From positions 1,054,001-1,118,000 of the forward strand of contig CABHOK010000003.1 of NCBI GenBank assembly GCA_902168205.1: a DNA stretch of 64,000 nt, read 5' to 3'. Numbering within the stretch: position 1 is the first letter of the stretch; each line of letters starts with the position of its first letter. Position numbers and translations under genes: made by a program. Under the pieces are notes generated by a model. The model did not search any database and was not told where the DNA came from. It saw nothing but the letters and a program-made list of their open reading frames with translations. This document shows, in pieces, positions 30,939 through 40,158 of the stretch. Origin of the DNA: an uncultured Chitinophaga sp. (lineage in GTDB: Bacteria > Bacteroidota > Bacteroidia > Cytophagales > Cyclobacteriaceae).

Positions 30939-32930
30939 ATGGCAAAAACACAAAAGCCTGGTGAAAGACCCAGAAAACCTGCCGACACGAAGGAGCCTGT
31001 GAAAGGTGCTTCAAAAGCAAAATCAAAGATTGATGTTGACGAAGAAGATCCGTTGGCTGAAATCAAAAATCTTCAGAAAGAAGAAATCTCAACAGAAGCC
31101 ATTCCGGTTTCAGAATTAAAGAAAGCGAAGTACGAAAAACAGATTCCTGGTCAGTTTGACTTTGAAGCATTCGCCTCTAAAGGTTTTGGAGAAGGATACT
31201 CAAAAGAGAAACGTGCAGAGATGGAGAACATGTACTCTGGCACCGTTACTTCTGTAAACAGTGGTGAAGTGGTAAAAGGTACTGTAGTAGGTATCAACGA
31301 CCGCGATGTTATCCTGAATATTGGTTTCAAGTCAGATGGTCTTGTGCCATTGGCTGAATTCAAAGAGATGACCAACCTGAAAATAGGAGATGTTGTTGAC
31401 CTCTTCATCGAAGAGCGTGAAGACGCAATGGGTCAGCTTGTACTCAGCCGCAGAAAAGCGAAACTTGTTAAAGGTTGGGAGTATGTACAGAATGCATTGG
31501 ATAAAGATGAGGTTATCGAAGGTTTTGTTAAACGCAGAACAAAAGGTGGTCTTATCGTGGATGTATTCGGAATCGAGGCATTCTTGCCAGGTTCACAGAT
31601 CGATGTTAAGCCGATTCGCGATTTCGATATCTATGTAAATAAGAATATCGAAGTTAAAGTTGTGAAGATCAACTACACGAACGACAACGTAGTTGTATCG
31701 CACAAAGTACTGATCGAGAAAGATCTCGAGCAGCAGAAGGCAGCTATCCTTACTAACCTTGAGAAAGGTCAGGTATTGGAAGGTGTTATCAAGAACATGA
31801 CTAACTTCGGTGTGTTCATCGATCTTGGTGGTGTTGACGGATTACTTCACATCACAGACATCAGCTGGGGACGCATCAACCATCCGGAAGAAGTGCTCAA
31901 GCTTGATCAGACTGTTAAAGTTGTTGTGCTTGACTTCGATGAAGACAAGAAGAGAATTTCATTGGGTATGAAGCAACTTACAGCTCATCCTTGGGATGCG
32001 CTTGCTGCTGATATCCAGGTAGGTTCTAAAGTAAAAGGTAAGATTGTTAACGTAGCTGACTACGGTGCATTCCTTGAATTGCAACCTGGTGTTGAAGGCT
32101 TGATCCACGTAAGTGAAATGAGCTGGTCACAACACCTGCGCAATCCTCAGGACTTCATGAAAGTTGGTGACGAAGTTGAAGCTGTAGTATTGACGCTTGA
32201 TCGCGATGAGCGCAAGATGTCACTCGGTATCAAGCAACTTACTGAAGATCCTTGGACACGTCAGGATGTTCTTACTAAATATGCTGTTGGTACGAAACAT
32301 AAAGGTATCGTTCGTAACCTTACTAACTTCGGTCTCTTCATCGAGCTGGAAGAAGGTATCGATGGCCTAGTGCACGTATCAGACCTTAGCTGGACGAAGA
32401 AGATTAAACATCCTTCTGAGTTCGTGAAGGTTGGCGAATCAATGGAAGTACAAGTTCTTGAACTTGATGCTGCTAACCGCAGACTTGCATTGAGCCATAA
32501 GCACCTCGAAGAAAACCCTTGGGATACTTTCGAAACTGTATTTACAATCGGTTCAGTACACAAAGCAACCATCATTAGCAAAAATGATAAAGGTGCAGTA
32601 CTTGAATTACCATACGGTATCGAAGGCTTCGTAGCAGCGAAGAACCTGGCGAAAGAAGATAACTCAAAAGCGGAAGTTGGTGAATCACTTGACTTCAAAG
32701 TACTTGAGTTCTCTAAAGAGGATAGAAGAATCGTTCTTTCACACAAATCAATCTGGTCAGCAGAGGAAGAAAAACCTGCAGCCGGAGCGAAAGGTGGCAA
32801 GAAAGCTCCGGCAAAAGGAGCATCGATCCAGTCTATCAATCAGCAGAACGAGAAGTCTACATTGGGTGATCTTGAAGCGTTAAGCGCGCTGAAAGAGAAA
32901 ATGTCTGGTGGCGAAAGCAAAGGCGAATAA
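30939..32930 (+). CDS. rpsA: 30S ribosomal protein S1
   Basis: 663 residues with six S1 RNA-binding domains, recognisable by starts such as GEVVKGTVVGI, DEVIEGFVKRRTKGG, GQVLEGVIKNMTNFGVFIDL, GSKVKGKIVNVADYGAFLEL, GTKHKGIVRNLTNFGLFIEL and GSVHKATIISKNDKGAVLEL. A charged N-terminal extension of about 90 residues and a Lys/Gly-rich tail flank them. Essential for binding mRNA to the 30S subunit. ATG 30939 (MAKTQK) has AGGG eight bases upstream; ATG 30918 would add seven residues. Codon choice is visibly different from its neighbours (Ile mostly ATC), fitting high expression. Confidence 0.95.
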   Translation: MAKTQKPGERPRKPADTKEPVKGASKAKSKIDVDEEDPLAEIKNLQKEEISTEAIPVSELKKAKYEKQIPGQFDFEAFASKGFGEGYSKEKRAEMENMYSGTVTSVNSGEVVKGTVVGINDRDVILNIGFKSDGLVPLAEFKEMTNLKIGDVVDLFIEEREDAMGQLVLSRRKAKLVKGWEYVQNALDKDEVIEGFVKRRTKGGLIVDVFGIEAFLPGSQIDVKPIRDFDIYVNKNIEVKVVKINYTNDNVVVSHKVLIEKDLEQQKAAILTNLEKGQVLEGVIKNMTNFGVFIDLGGVDGLLHITDISWGRINHPEEVLKLDQTVKVVVLDFDEDKKRISLGMKQLTAHPWDALAADIQVGSKVKGKIVNVADYGAFLELQPGVEGLIHVSEMSWSQHLRNPQDFMKVGDEVEAVVLTLDRDERKMSLGIKQLTEDPWTRQDVLTKYAVGTKHKGIVRNLTNFGLFIELEEGIDGLVHVSDLSWTKKIKHPSEFVKVGESMEVQVLELDAANRRLALSHKHLEENPWDTFETVFTIGSVHKATIISKNDKGAVLELPYGIEGFVAAKNLAKEDNSKAEVGESLDFKVLEFSKEDRRIVLSHKSIWSAEEEKPAAGAKGGKKAPAKGASIQSINQQNEKSTLGDLEALSALKEKMSGGESKGE

Positions 32931-32952
32931 CCTTTAGACTATAGAAATAGAT

Positions 32953-32990
32953 AAAGGTGACTGAAATTTCAGTCACCTTTTCTTTTCTCA
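32953..32990 (+). terminator. Strong terminator after rpsA
   Basis: Perfect 28-base palindrome from AAAGGTGACTGAAA to TTTCAGTCACCTTT (32953-32980), followed by TCTTTTC. Confidence 0.9.
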
Positions 32991-32993
32991 CCG

Positions 32994-33023
32994 TTGCAAT
33001 CACAATTGATTTTTATACTTTTG
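32994..33023 (+). promoter_or_regulatory. tRNA-Cys promoter
   Basis: TTG (32994-32996), exactly 19 bases, TACTTTTG (33016-33023): complete match to the TTG-N19-TAnnTTTG consensus, about 45 bases before the tRNA 5' end. Confidence 0.85.
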
Positions 33024-33069
33024 TGCTTTGTTGGCAAACGAACATAACGCGATGCTGACATACTTTGAT

Positions 33070-33140
33070 GGTCTCGTGGCCGAGTGGCTAGGCTGAGCTC
33101 TGCAAAAGCTCCTACAGCGGTTCGAATCCGCTCGAGACCT
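33070..33140 (+). tRNA. tRNA-Cys (GCA)
   Basis: Full cloverleaf: acceptor GGTCTCG/CGAGACC, D stem GCC/GGC, anticodon stem GAGCT/AGCTC with loop CTGCAAA (anticodon GCA), T stem AGCGG/CCGCT with loop TTCGAAT, discriminator T (U73, the Cys identity base). The CCA end is not encoded. Confidence 0.97.
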
Positions 33141-33142
33141 CT

Positions 33143-33179
33143 AAAAACCTTGGATATACTATATATTCGAGGTTTTTTT
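33143..33179 (+). terminator. Terminator after tRNA-Cys
   Basis: AAAAACCT (33143-33150) pairs with AGGTTTTTTT (33170-33179) over a 19-base AT-rich loop; the T run is part of the stem end. Confidence 0.75.
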
Positions 33180-33230
33180 GTTTCTGAGTTGAGCAAAATA
33201 TTTAAAAATATTTTTTCCACCAACGAGAAA

Positions 33231-33259
33231 AGCACCCGAACAGGTGCTCTAAATTTTTT
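33231..33259 (+). terminator. Second small terminator-like hairpin
   Basis: AGCACC-CGAACA-GGTGCT stem-loop followed by CTAAATTTTTT. No gene between it and tRNA-Cys; perhaps a back-up terminator. Confidence 0.6.
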
Positions 33260-33457
33260 GTACTTCCCTTTAAGGTCGCAACGAAGCTATAAATGCTTCG
33301 ATATTTCCTTTGAATACAGCACCTTGCTTACCCGCTCTTTTCAGGATTAGGCGCCTTTGTAATTCGCATAGCCTAAGCGTTGGTAAAGTAATTCGAAGTG
33401 TAGCAACTTTTTCTTTTTGTATGGCCTACGATTGCTTCATTGCTGTGTAAGTGGCAA
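33260..33457. other. Non-coding gap, nothing assignable
   Basis: Between the terminator and the Fn3 gene only a 6-bp inverted repeat CGAAGC/GCTTCG (about 33280-33299) is visible. No ORF with protein-like composition. Confidence 0.5.
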
Positions 33458-35512
33458 TCAATATGTGATTTTTATTTCCCCCGAAATCATAGCCCTCACA
33501 CCCTTGCTATATATAGACTGTATCTTATAGATATAAGTATTGTTTGGTGAAATCATCGTATCGACAAACGACTCTACATTACCATCAAGTGTTGCCAGAA
33601 TCTTGATCGACCCGTCATTTACTTTACGATAGATGATACATTTAACAGCCGGCTGATCATTTTTCCATTGAAGTATAATTTCCTTATTCTGACGATCTAC
33701 AGAATCTTCAATACCGGTAACAGCTTTCCTGAAACCCGGTTCAAAGTACACCTCGCGCGATTTTGTCGAGCTCTTGTTACCGCTGATATCGTAAGCTGTA
33801 ATGATATACTGATATGTTTTACCTGGTGTGATGGATATATCTTTATAGGTTGTAAGCGGAGCGGAGGGATACCAGGTTAGCATAACCCGCGATAGCTTTT
33901 CATCCTTTTCAATCTTAGTCATTTCGTATTTGGCAACATCGTCACTGGCGCTATTGATCCATGCCAGGGCAATGGTATCTTTTATAACTTCTGTCCGGGT
34001 AAGCACAGGTGCTGCGGGAGCAATTATATCGGGACGCATGAGCAGGATAGGGGCAGTATATTCAGACGGGTTATAGTTCTTGTCGACCGCTACAATGGAG
34101 TAGTATATCTTCTTATTGAGTACTTTGATATTTACCGTATCGACAAATGAAGGTTTGTTAAGAATAAACTTTGTTACTTCTACAAATTCTTCTTTGAGGC
34201 TGTTAGAACGAAACACTCTATATCCCAGCAAATCTTTATCGGTATTGGCTGTCCACGTTAAGGAAGCTATACCAGTTTTATCCATTGATCCGGTAAGTCC
34301 AACAGGAATAGCGGGCGGTGTTTCATCGGCGATCTGTACGAGATACGGGAATGATCGTGCTACTTCTACTCCGTTCTTGTCTACAGCCCGTAACGTATAG
34401 TAAGTATTGTTATACGGAGTCTCCTGTGTGTATTCCCGAATAGTTTTAGCAAGCGGCTTTTTATTGAGATCGGTATAGGGGCCATCATGTTTTGGTGCGC
34501 TGCTTACGTAAAAACCTACAATCTGCTTTTCAATGGATGGTGGAAATTCCCAGGCTACCTTTACTTTTCGTTGCTCTAATACTTTTCCTTCCCGAATGAT
34601 GAGTAGACCGGTGAGATCATCTTTACCTTCACCACTAACTATATTTGAATATGGCCCTATTTCTGCAAACGGACTAATACCATTGATACGGTAATAGTAT
34701 GTTTTTTGATTAATATCGAGAGAGTCTACATAGAATGCTGTCTCCGTTTCAATCTTTTCACTCATGTGTACATAGGGAAGATCTGTGAGCTTTTTAAAAG
34801 TCTTTCCGTCTGTCGAGCGTTCGATATAGTATGCAGAGTAGACACCCTTGTGCATAAGGGTTGACCAGCTCAGGGTAACTTTCTTATTTCCGAATTGAGC
34901 CTTTAAGTCTTTCAGTGCAGGCATTACCTTTTGATCCATTGTGTTAATAACAATCACGCCTGGTTGCAACGCTACGGTTTCTGTGGCTATTTTAATACGA
35001 TAGATATAGCGCCTCCCTTTTTCTGCTGTTACATCTTTAAAGAAAAGCGCTCCGGCTTTGGCTGCTTCCAAGGATAGATCGCACATAAGCAGTGCTATAC
35101 CGAACCGATTTTCCAATTCGTTCTTTTTAGAAAGTATAGCACCCAGATCATTCGCGGAAAAATTGCTGTTGAATTCTTTACCGTAAAGTAATTCCTGAAG
35201 CACGGCTGCTTCATCAGAAGTTTCAGAGAGCTTATCAAACTCTGCTTCGGTGGCTGGCTTTAAAGGGGATGTAGTGAGCATAACTTGTGATCCCGGTACC
35301 ATATCGCCATTGGGCAAGAGCGTGAAGCGTTCAATGGTATAGCCATACTTGTTTCCCAATTGCCATGCAGTAGGTTCAACGGGCGCCCATCGCAGCCATA
35401 CACCGTCCGCTTTGGTATAGTGTAAAATCACGATAGAGCTTTGCTGTTGCGCGCTAACGGTATGCCATAGTATAACCAGTACAATAAGCCCTGTTATTTT
35501 CCGAGTGATCAT
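33458..35512 (-). CDS. Secreted multi-fibronectin-III protein
   Basis: 684 residues, signal peptide (ITGLIVLVILWHTVSAQ). From about residue 200 onward a chain of fibronectin type III-like domains, each with a recognisable YRI/YSI-VDxxxN core: TYYYRINGISPFAEIG, TYYTLRAVDKNGVEV, YYSIVAVDKNYNPSEY, YQYIITAYDISGNKS, YIYKIQSIYSKG. The N-terminal 200 residues have no assigned fold. No type IX sorting tail. It follows the 1471-codon gene by 13 bases, so both should be co-expressed and exported together. Likely surface or extracellular scaffold. Confidence 0.8.
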   Translation of the reverse strand: MITRKITGLIVLVILWHTVSAQQQSSIVILHYTKADGVWLRWAPVEPTAWQLGNKYGYTIERFTLLPNGDMVPGSQVMLTTSPLKPATEAEFDKLSETSDEAAVLQELLYGKEFNSNFSANDLGAILSKKNELENRFGIALLMCDLSLEAAKAGALFFKDVTAEKGRRYIYRIKIATETVALQPGVIVINTMDQKVMPALKDLKAQFGNKKVTLSWSTLMHKGVYSAYYIERSTDGKTFKKLTDLPYVHMSEKIETETAFYVDSLDINQKTYYYRINGISPFAEIGPYSNIVSGEGKDDLTGLLIIREGKVLEQRKVKVAWEFPPSIEKQIVGFYVSSAPKHDGPYTDLNKKPLAKTIREYTQETPYNNTYYTLRAVDKNGVEVARSFPYLVQIADETPPAIPVGLTGSMDKTGIASLTWTANTDKDLLGYRVFRSNSLKEEFVEVTKFILNKPSFVDTVNIKVLNKKIYYSIVAVDKNYNPSEYTAPILLMRPDIIAPAAPVLTRTEVIKDTIALAWINSASDDVAKYEMTKIEKDEKLSRVMLTWYPSAPLTTYKDISITPGKTYQYIITAYDISGNKSSTKSREVYFEPGFRKAVTGIEDSVDRQNKEIILQWKNDQPAVKCIIYRKVNDGSIKILATLDGNVESFVDTMISPNNTYIYKIQSIYSKGVRAMISGEIKITY

Positions 35513-35525
35513 TTTAAAACGAGAA

Positions 35526-38500
35526 TTAGAATTTGATAGAGGTCTGCGTTGTAAAGTTAGGTTTGTCTGACCCTGGCAATGTATACTTTATATCCACCGG
35601 GTAATTACCTTCCAGTAAATCGGTATAGCCGGTTTCAGCCATGAGTCTTTTAACACCTTCCGGACGACTGTTCCAGTTATTGAGATATTTAGCAGACGCT
35701 TTATTTACCAGGTCTGAATAATCCCAGAATACATAATACGACAGGTAATACCCGATCAACACAGAACCTTTCGTGGGTGGAGTATTACCAGCCGCTATAT
35801 TGGGATCGGTGAGTTTGAAAGGATCTACACTGCCTTCAAGTCTTACACCTTTGAGCGGCTTTACGCCCAGTACTTCCGGTGTTCTCCACGATATAGTTAT
35901 ATCCTTGTCGTAAGGGTAAAGATCATAGAGCAATGGCGAGATAATGTTTTTAAACCATGCGTTCTCCGGTGAGGCTGTTACCTGGACAAGCGGTGCTGCA
36001 CCATCTTTACCCTTCAGCTCATAGTCATCAAATGATTCGGAAGTATTCATGCGCTTGCCGATCACCGCTACATTTCCTTTCGCCACATCAAAGGCATCCT
36101 GACCACTGCCGAGTGCTGTCCACTTCTCACTGAATGTTGCAAACTGGCTGGCACGGAATGCCGATGAGTATATTTCCTTCTCTACATCCTGTGTAACGCT
36201 TCCTTCAAGTGTATTGGAGGCCGTTGTCATTTCATTTCCATCACCTGCGTTTACGGCTACTTCCTGTCGCTGCACATTCTGATCGATCGCACCATCAGAC
36301 TGAGGTTTTTTGATAAAGGTCATGGTATATATTGCCTGCTTTTCGAGTGAAGGAAAATTGAAATTTACTTTCGCCTGTGCCACATCATAGGAAATAGGAA
36401 CCTCGCTTACCTTGCCTTTGTTGTCTTTAAACCGTGCTATATAGCTCCAGTTCGCTGTACTGTCAGAAGCTTTGAAAAGATACTCCTGCCCGTAATTAAG
36501 TTTTACATAACCCGCACCTGATTCATTGATGTATAGATTATACTGGTACTTGATGGGATAACTATAAGCTACGTTTTCTTCCGGTATAAATTTAGGAGCC
36601 GCCCCGGTTGAGAACTGCGTATCTTTTGTTTCCGTCATAGCCACGTTGTCGTTATCGTGCATGGCTTCCCACAGTCCACTGCCTGACTTCTTCTCCCAAT
36701 GAATTTTTGCTGATACCGAAAGTTGAGATTGAGGCGGCAATATTTCTGCAGTTTTCAGGATGGCTACATCGCTGGTAGCGTTCCACTGAATCGTGCCTGG
36801 TATTTTAACTCCGTCTTTTGCCAGAGTAAATTCATCGAGCACGACTCTGTAAGAGTTCACATTATTTTGGAGGTCTGCCATACTGAACTCCTGACCAATG
36901 GAAGTATTAAAAGATACCTGTGGAGCAGTGAATACATTTACATCGGTACTATTAGCATCCGGCTTTATATCCGCGATTACCACAATGTCGGCTACTTCGG
37001 CACCTTGCTGTAGCAGTTCGCATTGCTCACCGATTTCAAACTTGAGATTGAATTTACCTTTTACCAGACCACCGAGTACAGAATATTTACCGGCCAGCAT
37101 ACCGCGCATCCATGCGGGGTTCGGAAGGTTTGCCTGAAGCAATGCAGCAAGACCAAGACTAACTATATCAAATGATTTCTTCTTTACGCGAAGACCTACC
37201 TTACCTGTCAGGAATACATACGCCTGTCCGGAGGCATACCAGCCATTTATACCGAGTTTGCCATCGCGGCCTACACATTGCGCGTTGCCATAGTTGCGAA
37301 ACATAATATCAGTTCCTGCGCCTACGGCCATCATTACATAAAAAGGTCTGAAGCGATCCTTTGAATCAAAAGCAATTTTGAAATGTACCCCTGCGGCAAA
37401 ACCTTTACCACCGGCAGCGGCAAGATCATCGCGCATGAGACTTAAATCTATATCTCCGAAAATTTCACGAACCTCAGAAGGCGGTAGCGGAAGGTTGTCA
37501 ACTTTGGTTCCCACCATGAAGTATGTCTGCGCGGTAGCGAGTCCCAGTATATTTATACCAAACATCGAGCTTGGGCGACCGATATAGGTATACCAGTTGT
37601 GTTTGTCAACGTGTATTACCGCTTCACCCACGAGTCCGTTCGGGCCTATACCCGTAATAACACCTGCCAGGTTGATATAGGTTTTCAGGTTCGAGTGAAA
37701 CACATCGTTATCATTATCGAAGAGCATACTCATCTGTGCAAGGATGGTTGCTTTTGGAGCTTCGCCACCGCTCACACGTCCGCGCGACTTGGTGGGTGTG
37801 AGGAAGAAAGCAGAACCATCGAAGCGTATATATTTAAGTCCACCACCTTGATTGAACTGTATTTCAAACATCACGTCTGCATTAATCGCGTTGTCATTTG
37901 CTACTACGAGTGATACCCCGGCAAGGAAGCCAAGCCCGGCTTTACCATCCGGTATATATACCAGGTAATCCTGTTGTTGCTGCTGGGGTTGCTGACCATC
38001 GGTGCCACCGATCTGCGAGAAGTCGGGTTGCAGAGGTTGCTGCCGTACCATTTTATAAGACGCTCCACCCATGATACCAGTCAGCAATACCGGTGGAAAT
38101 ATAGGTATCTGTCCAACGGGTACATAAGCATCCAAATGCCAGTACCGGAAGTCATCTTTGCTTCCGAAGTAAGCATTTACCTTGATGCCTTTTTCCAAAA
38201 CCTTCTTGATGGAAAGTGCTATGTTTCCATGAAAGCCCGTGCCATATACCGGGTCATCATCGTATAGTGTAAGTGATCCTTTCAGTCCGAATGCCTGTGT
38301 CTGTATGTCAAGTGCTATATCGCGTACCTTGACTTTTTCAAATTTCCATTTGTGCTCCGTGTGGGTATAGGAAGGTCTGTCGTCAGGGGTTACCGTTACC
38401 TGTTCCTCTACCATCTTGGCGAGTATATCCAGGTGAGTGGAAGCTCCACAGGGCTTATCTTCCTTATTCATAAAACTCAGCGAGAGTCCGAAGCCCAGGG

Positions 38501-39941
38501 CAACTTCACCCTGATATATACTTAGTTTTATGTCGTTGATCTGGAGCGGGAAACTTCCCAGCCCTTTTGACTGTCCCATACCAATGGTAGAGAACTCGCC
38601 ACTGGTGACATACGGTTTGGCGGTAGTAAGGCCGAGGTTTTGAAAGGCAAGTCCTTTCGCGTTGAGTTTACCACCTACAGTGATTTTACCATGCAGCAAG
38701 GCAGAAGGTATAAGCTGACCGTTGCCTTTCTTTTCCAGTGCTATGACAGAACCTTTGTCAAGTTGTACAGTTGCCGAGAGCGCTGTTTGAAAAACCATCG
38801 AGTCAGGGATAGCAACGGCAAAGCGGAAGTTCATGTGATTATTTTCCTGCTCTACCATCGCGCTATAGCCTACGGGATTTTCACCGAGGAAAGGTATACC
38901 AACAACGCCCGCCAGCGCACCGCCCGTCAGGCGATTGAGTTCAATTTTAGCAGAGAGCTGGTCTACGGAAAATGGCCAGCCATCCGCAGAGCCTTCTTTG
39001 AGGGGAAGTATATTGGAAGCGGTAAATATACCCGACACACCCAGGTCGTCAATAATAAGATTGTGGGCATTGATCGTAAACTTGTTTTGCGTAGTGGCAT
39101 CATCCGATAACGCCTTTACCCGCACGGTGAGGTCTTGCAGGTAAAAGCCGCGCCACAGGTTAATGTCGGCCCCGTATGTTTGCTGATAGCCTTGCGGAAA
39201 TATAAATCCGGAAGGGTTAATGATGTCGCTATAATCTACTACCGCATTGTGTACCTCGAATGAAACATCACTCAGGCCGCTGATCTGGAACGGAGTGATA
39301 TTTACCGTGGCCATGATGTTATTCAGGTCGTGCGTATTTACCTCAAATGAGGCGGTGACTGTATTTATACCTTTCGCCAAATCCGGGTCAGGCTTTAGAA
39401 GTCCATCGGAGAAAATGAAATTACCTTTGAGATTTATAGCCTTGAAACCATCACAATCAAACTCTATATAGTTGTGTCCGTCTGCGGGTAGCTCCAGCGT
39501 TAGATTGTCATTTACCTTTATCGACTGCTTGCTTACCAGGACAAGTTTTACCTGTGAAGAAGATTTCAGCCCGCCTTTACCGAACCCTATATTTTTAGCG
39601 GCGAATGCTATAGGCTTAGCGGTTCCCGGTATTACGATAGAAGCGTATGCGCTAAAGAACTGCCCACCTTTTTCGGTTCGATACGCGCTATCAATAACGA
39701 TTATCGTAGTACCATTACAACCTTGTGGAGATATACCTATAGGAAGGTCAAAGAGGTCGGACTCGTCAAGCTTGGTAGTAATCTTGCAATTTTCTTGTAC
39801 AACCTTACATTTTGAATTGACAGCATTTTCAAATCCTGAAACTAATTTGTAGTCAGTCTGAGCGTAAGTGAGTGTAGTAAAGAAAGAGAGTAATACAGCT
39901 AAAATGCGCGCCAGCGCTGTAAACTGCTTAAAAGCCAACAT
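35526..39941 (-). CDS. Giant secreted beta-rich protein of unknown function
   Basis: 1471 residues with signal peptide (ALARILAVLLSFFTTLTYAQ). The body is dominated by strand-like repeats of the type 'L.G.I.....L.A.GL.F.NLGL' (residues 400-560), a Gln-rich linker (GQQPQQQQQ) near 650, and a hydrophobic segment FPPVLLTGIMGGASYKM. A late portion (1000-1470) resembles Ig-like sandwich sequence. Eight or so Cys are scattered. No sorting domain and no family I can name. It leads the leftward operon, divergent from the SprB-repeat gene across a 217-base gap; the two operons probably form one functional locus. Confidence 0.75.
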   Translation of the reverse strand: MLAFKQFTALARILAVLLSFFTTLTYAQTDYKLVSGFENAVNSKCKVVQENCKITTKLDESDLFDLPIGISPQGCNGTTIIVIDSAYRTEKGGQFFSAYASIVIPGTAKPIAFAAKNIGFGKGGLKSSSQVKLVLVSKQSIKVNDNLTLELPADGHNYIEFDCDGFKAINLKGNFIFSDGLLKPDPDLAKGINTVTASFEVNTHDLNNIMATVNITPFQISGLSDVSFEVHNAVVDYSDIINPSGFIFPQGYQQTYGADINLWRGFYLQDLTVRVKALSDDATTQNKFTINAHNLIIDDLGVSGIFTASNILPLKEGSADGWPFSVDQLSAKIELNRLTGGALAGVVGIPFLGENPVGYSAMVEQENNHMNFRFAVAIPDSMVFQTALSATVQLDKGSVIALEKKGNGQLIPSALLHGKITVGGKLNAKGLAFQNLGLTTAKPYVTSGEFSTIGMGQSKGLGSFPLQINDIKLSIYQGEVALGFGLSLSFMNKEDKPCGASTHLDILAKMVEEQVTVTPDDRPSYTHTEHKWKFEKVKVRDIALDIQTQAFGLKGSLTLYDDDPVYGTGFHGNIALSIKKVLEKGIKVNAYFGSKDDFRYWHLDAYVPVGQIPIFPPVLLTGIMGGASYKMVRQQPLQPDFSQIGGTDGQQPQQQQQDYLVYIPDGKAGLGFLAGVSLVVANDNAINADVMFEIQFNQGGGLKYIRFDGSAFFLTPTKSRGRVSGGEAPKATILAQMSMLFDNDNDVFHSNLKTYINLAGVITGIGPNGLVGEAVIHVDKHNWYTYIGRPSSMFGINILGLATAQTYFMVGTKVDNLPLPPSEVREIFGDIDLSLMRDDLAAAGGKGFAAGVHFKIAFDSKDRFRPFYVMMAVGAGTDIMFRNYGNAQCVGRDGKLGINGWYASGQAYVFLTGKVGLRVKKKSFDIVSLGLAALLQANLPNPAWMRGMLAGKYSVLGGLVKGKFNLKFEIGEQCELLQQGAEVADIVVIADIKPDANSTDVNVFTAPQVSFNTSIGQEFSMADLQNNVNSYRVVLDEFTLAKDGVKIPGTIQWNATSDVAILKTAEILPPQSQLSVSAKIHWEKKSGSGLWEAMHDNDNVAMTETKDTQFSTGAAPKFIPEENVAYSYPIKYQYNLYINESGAGYVKLNYGQEYLFKASDSTANWSYIARFKDNKGKVSEVPISYDVAQAKVNFNFPSLEKQAIYTMTFIKKPQSDGAIDQNVQRQEVAVNAGDGNEMTTASNTLEGSVTQDVEKEIYSSAFRASQFATFSEKWTALGSGQDAFDVAKGNVAVIGKRMNTSESFDDYELKGKDGAAPLVQVTASPENAWFKNIISPLLYDLYPYDKDITISWRTPEVLGVKPLKGVRLEGSVDPFKLTDPNIAAGNTPPTKGSVLIGYYLSYYVFWDYSDLVNKASAKYLNNWNSRPEGVKRLMAETGYTDLLEGNYPVDIKYTLPGSDKPNFTTQTSIKF

Positions 39942-40158
39942 AGAATAACGTTTGAGTTTAGTAACCTCAAATTATGGCTTAAAGCGGAAATTGCGGTGCT
40001 GAAAAAGGAATGTAAAATTATTAATCTTACGCTGTAACAAACTTACACGAAAGGTATAATTCTTGTTTTTCAGGGTTTATACATTTACAAACGGTTACTT
40101 TCTAATTTTTGTATCAGTAACCGCCATAATTTTACTGTGTTCCATCTAGTTGGCTTCT

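Noticed and set aside
31151-32839. Minus-strand ORFs of 85 and 192 codons
   Set aside because: Antisense shadows of rpsA, whose six S1 domains are unambiguous.
33231-33259. Hairpin considered as part of a small RNA after tRNA-Cys
   Set aside because: No promoter found between the tRNA terminator and this hairpin; recorded only as a terminator-like structure.
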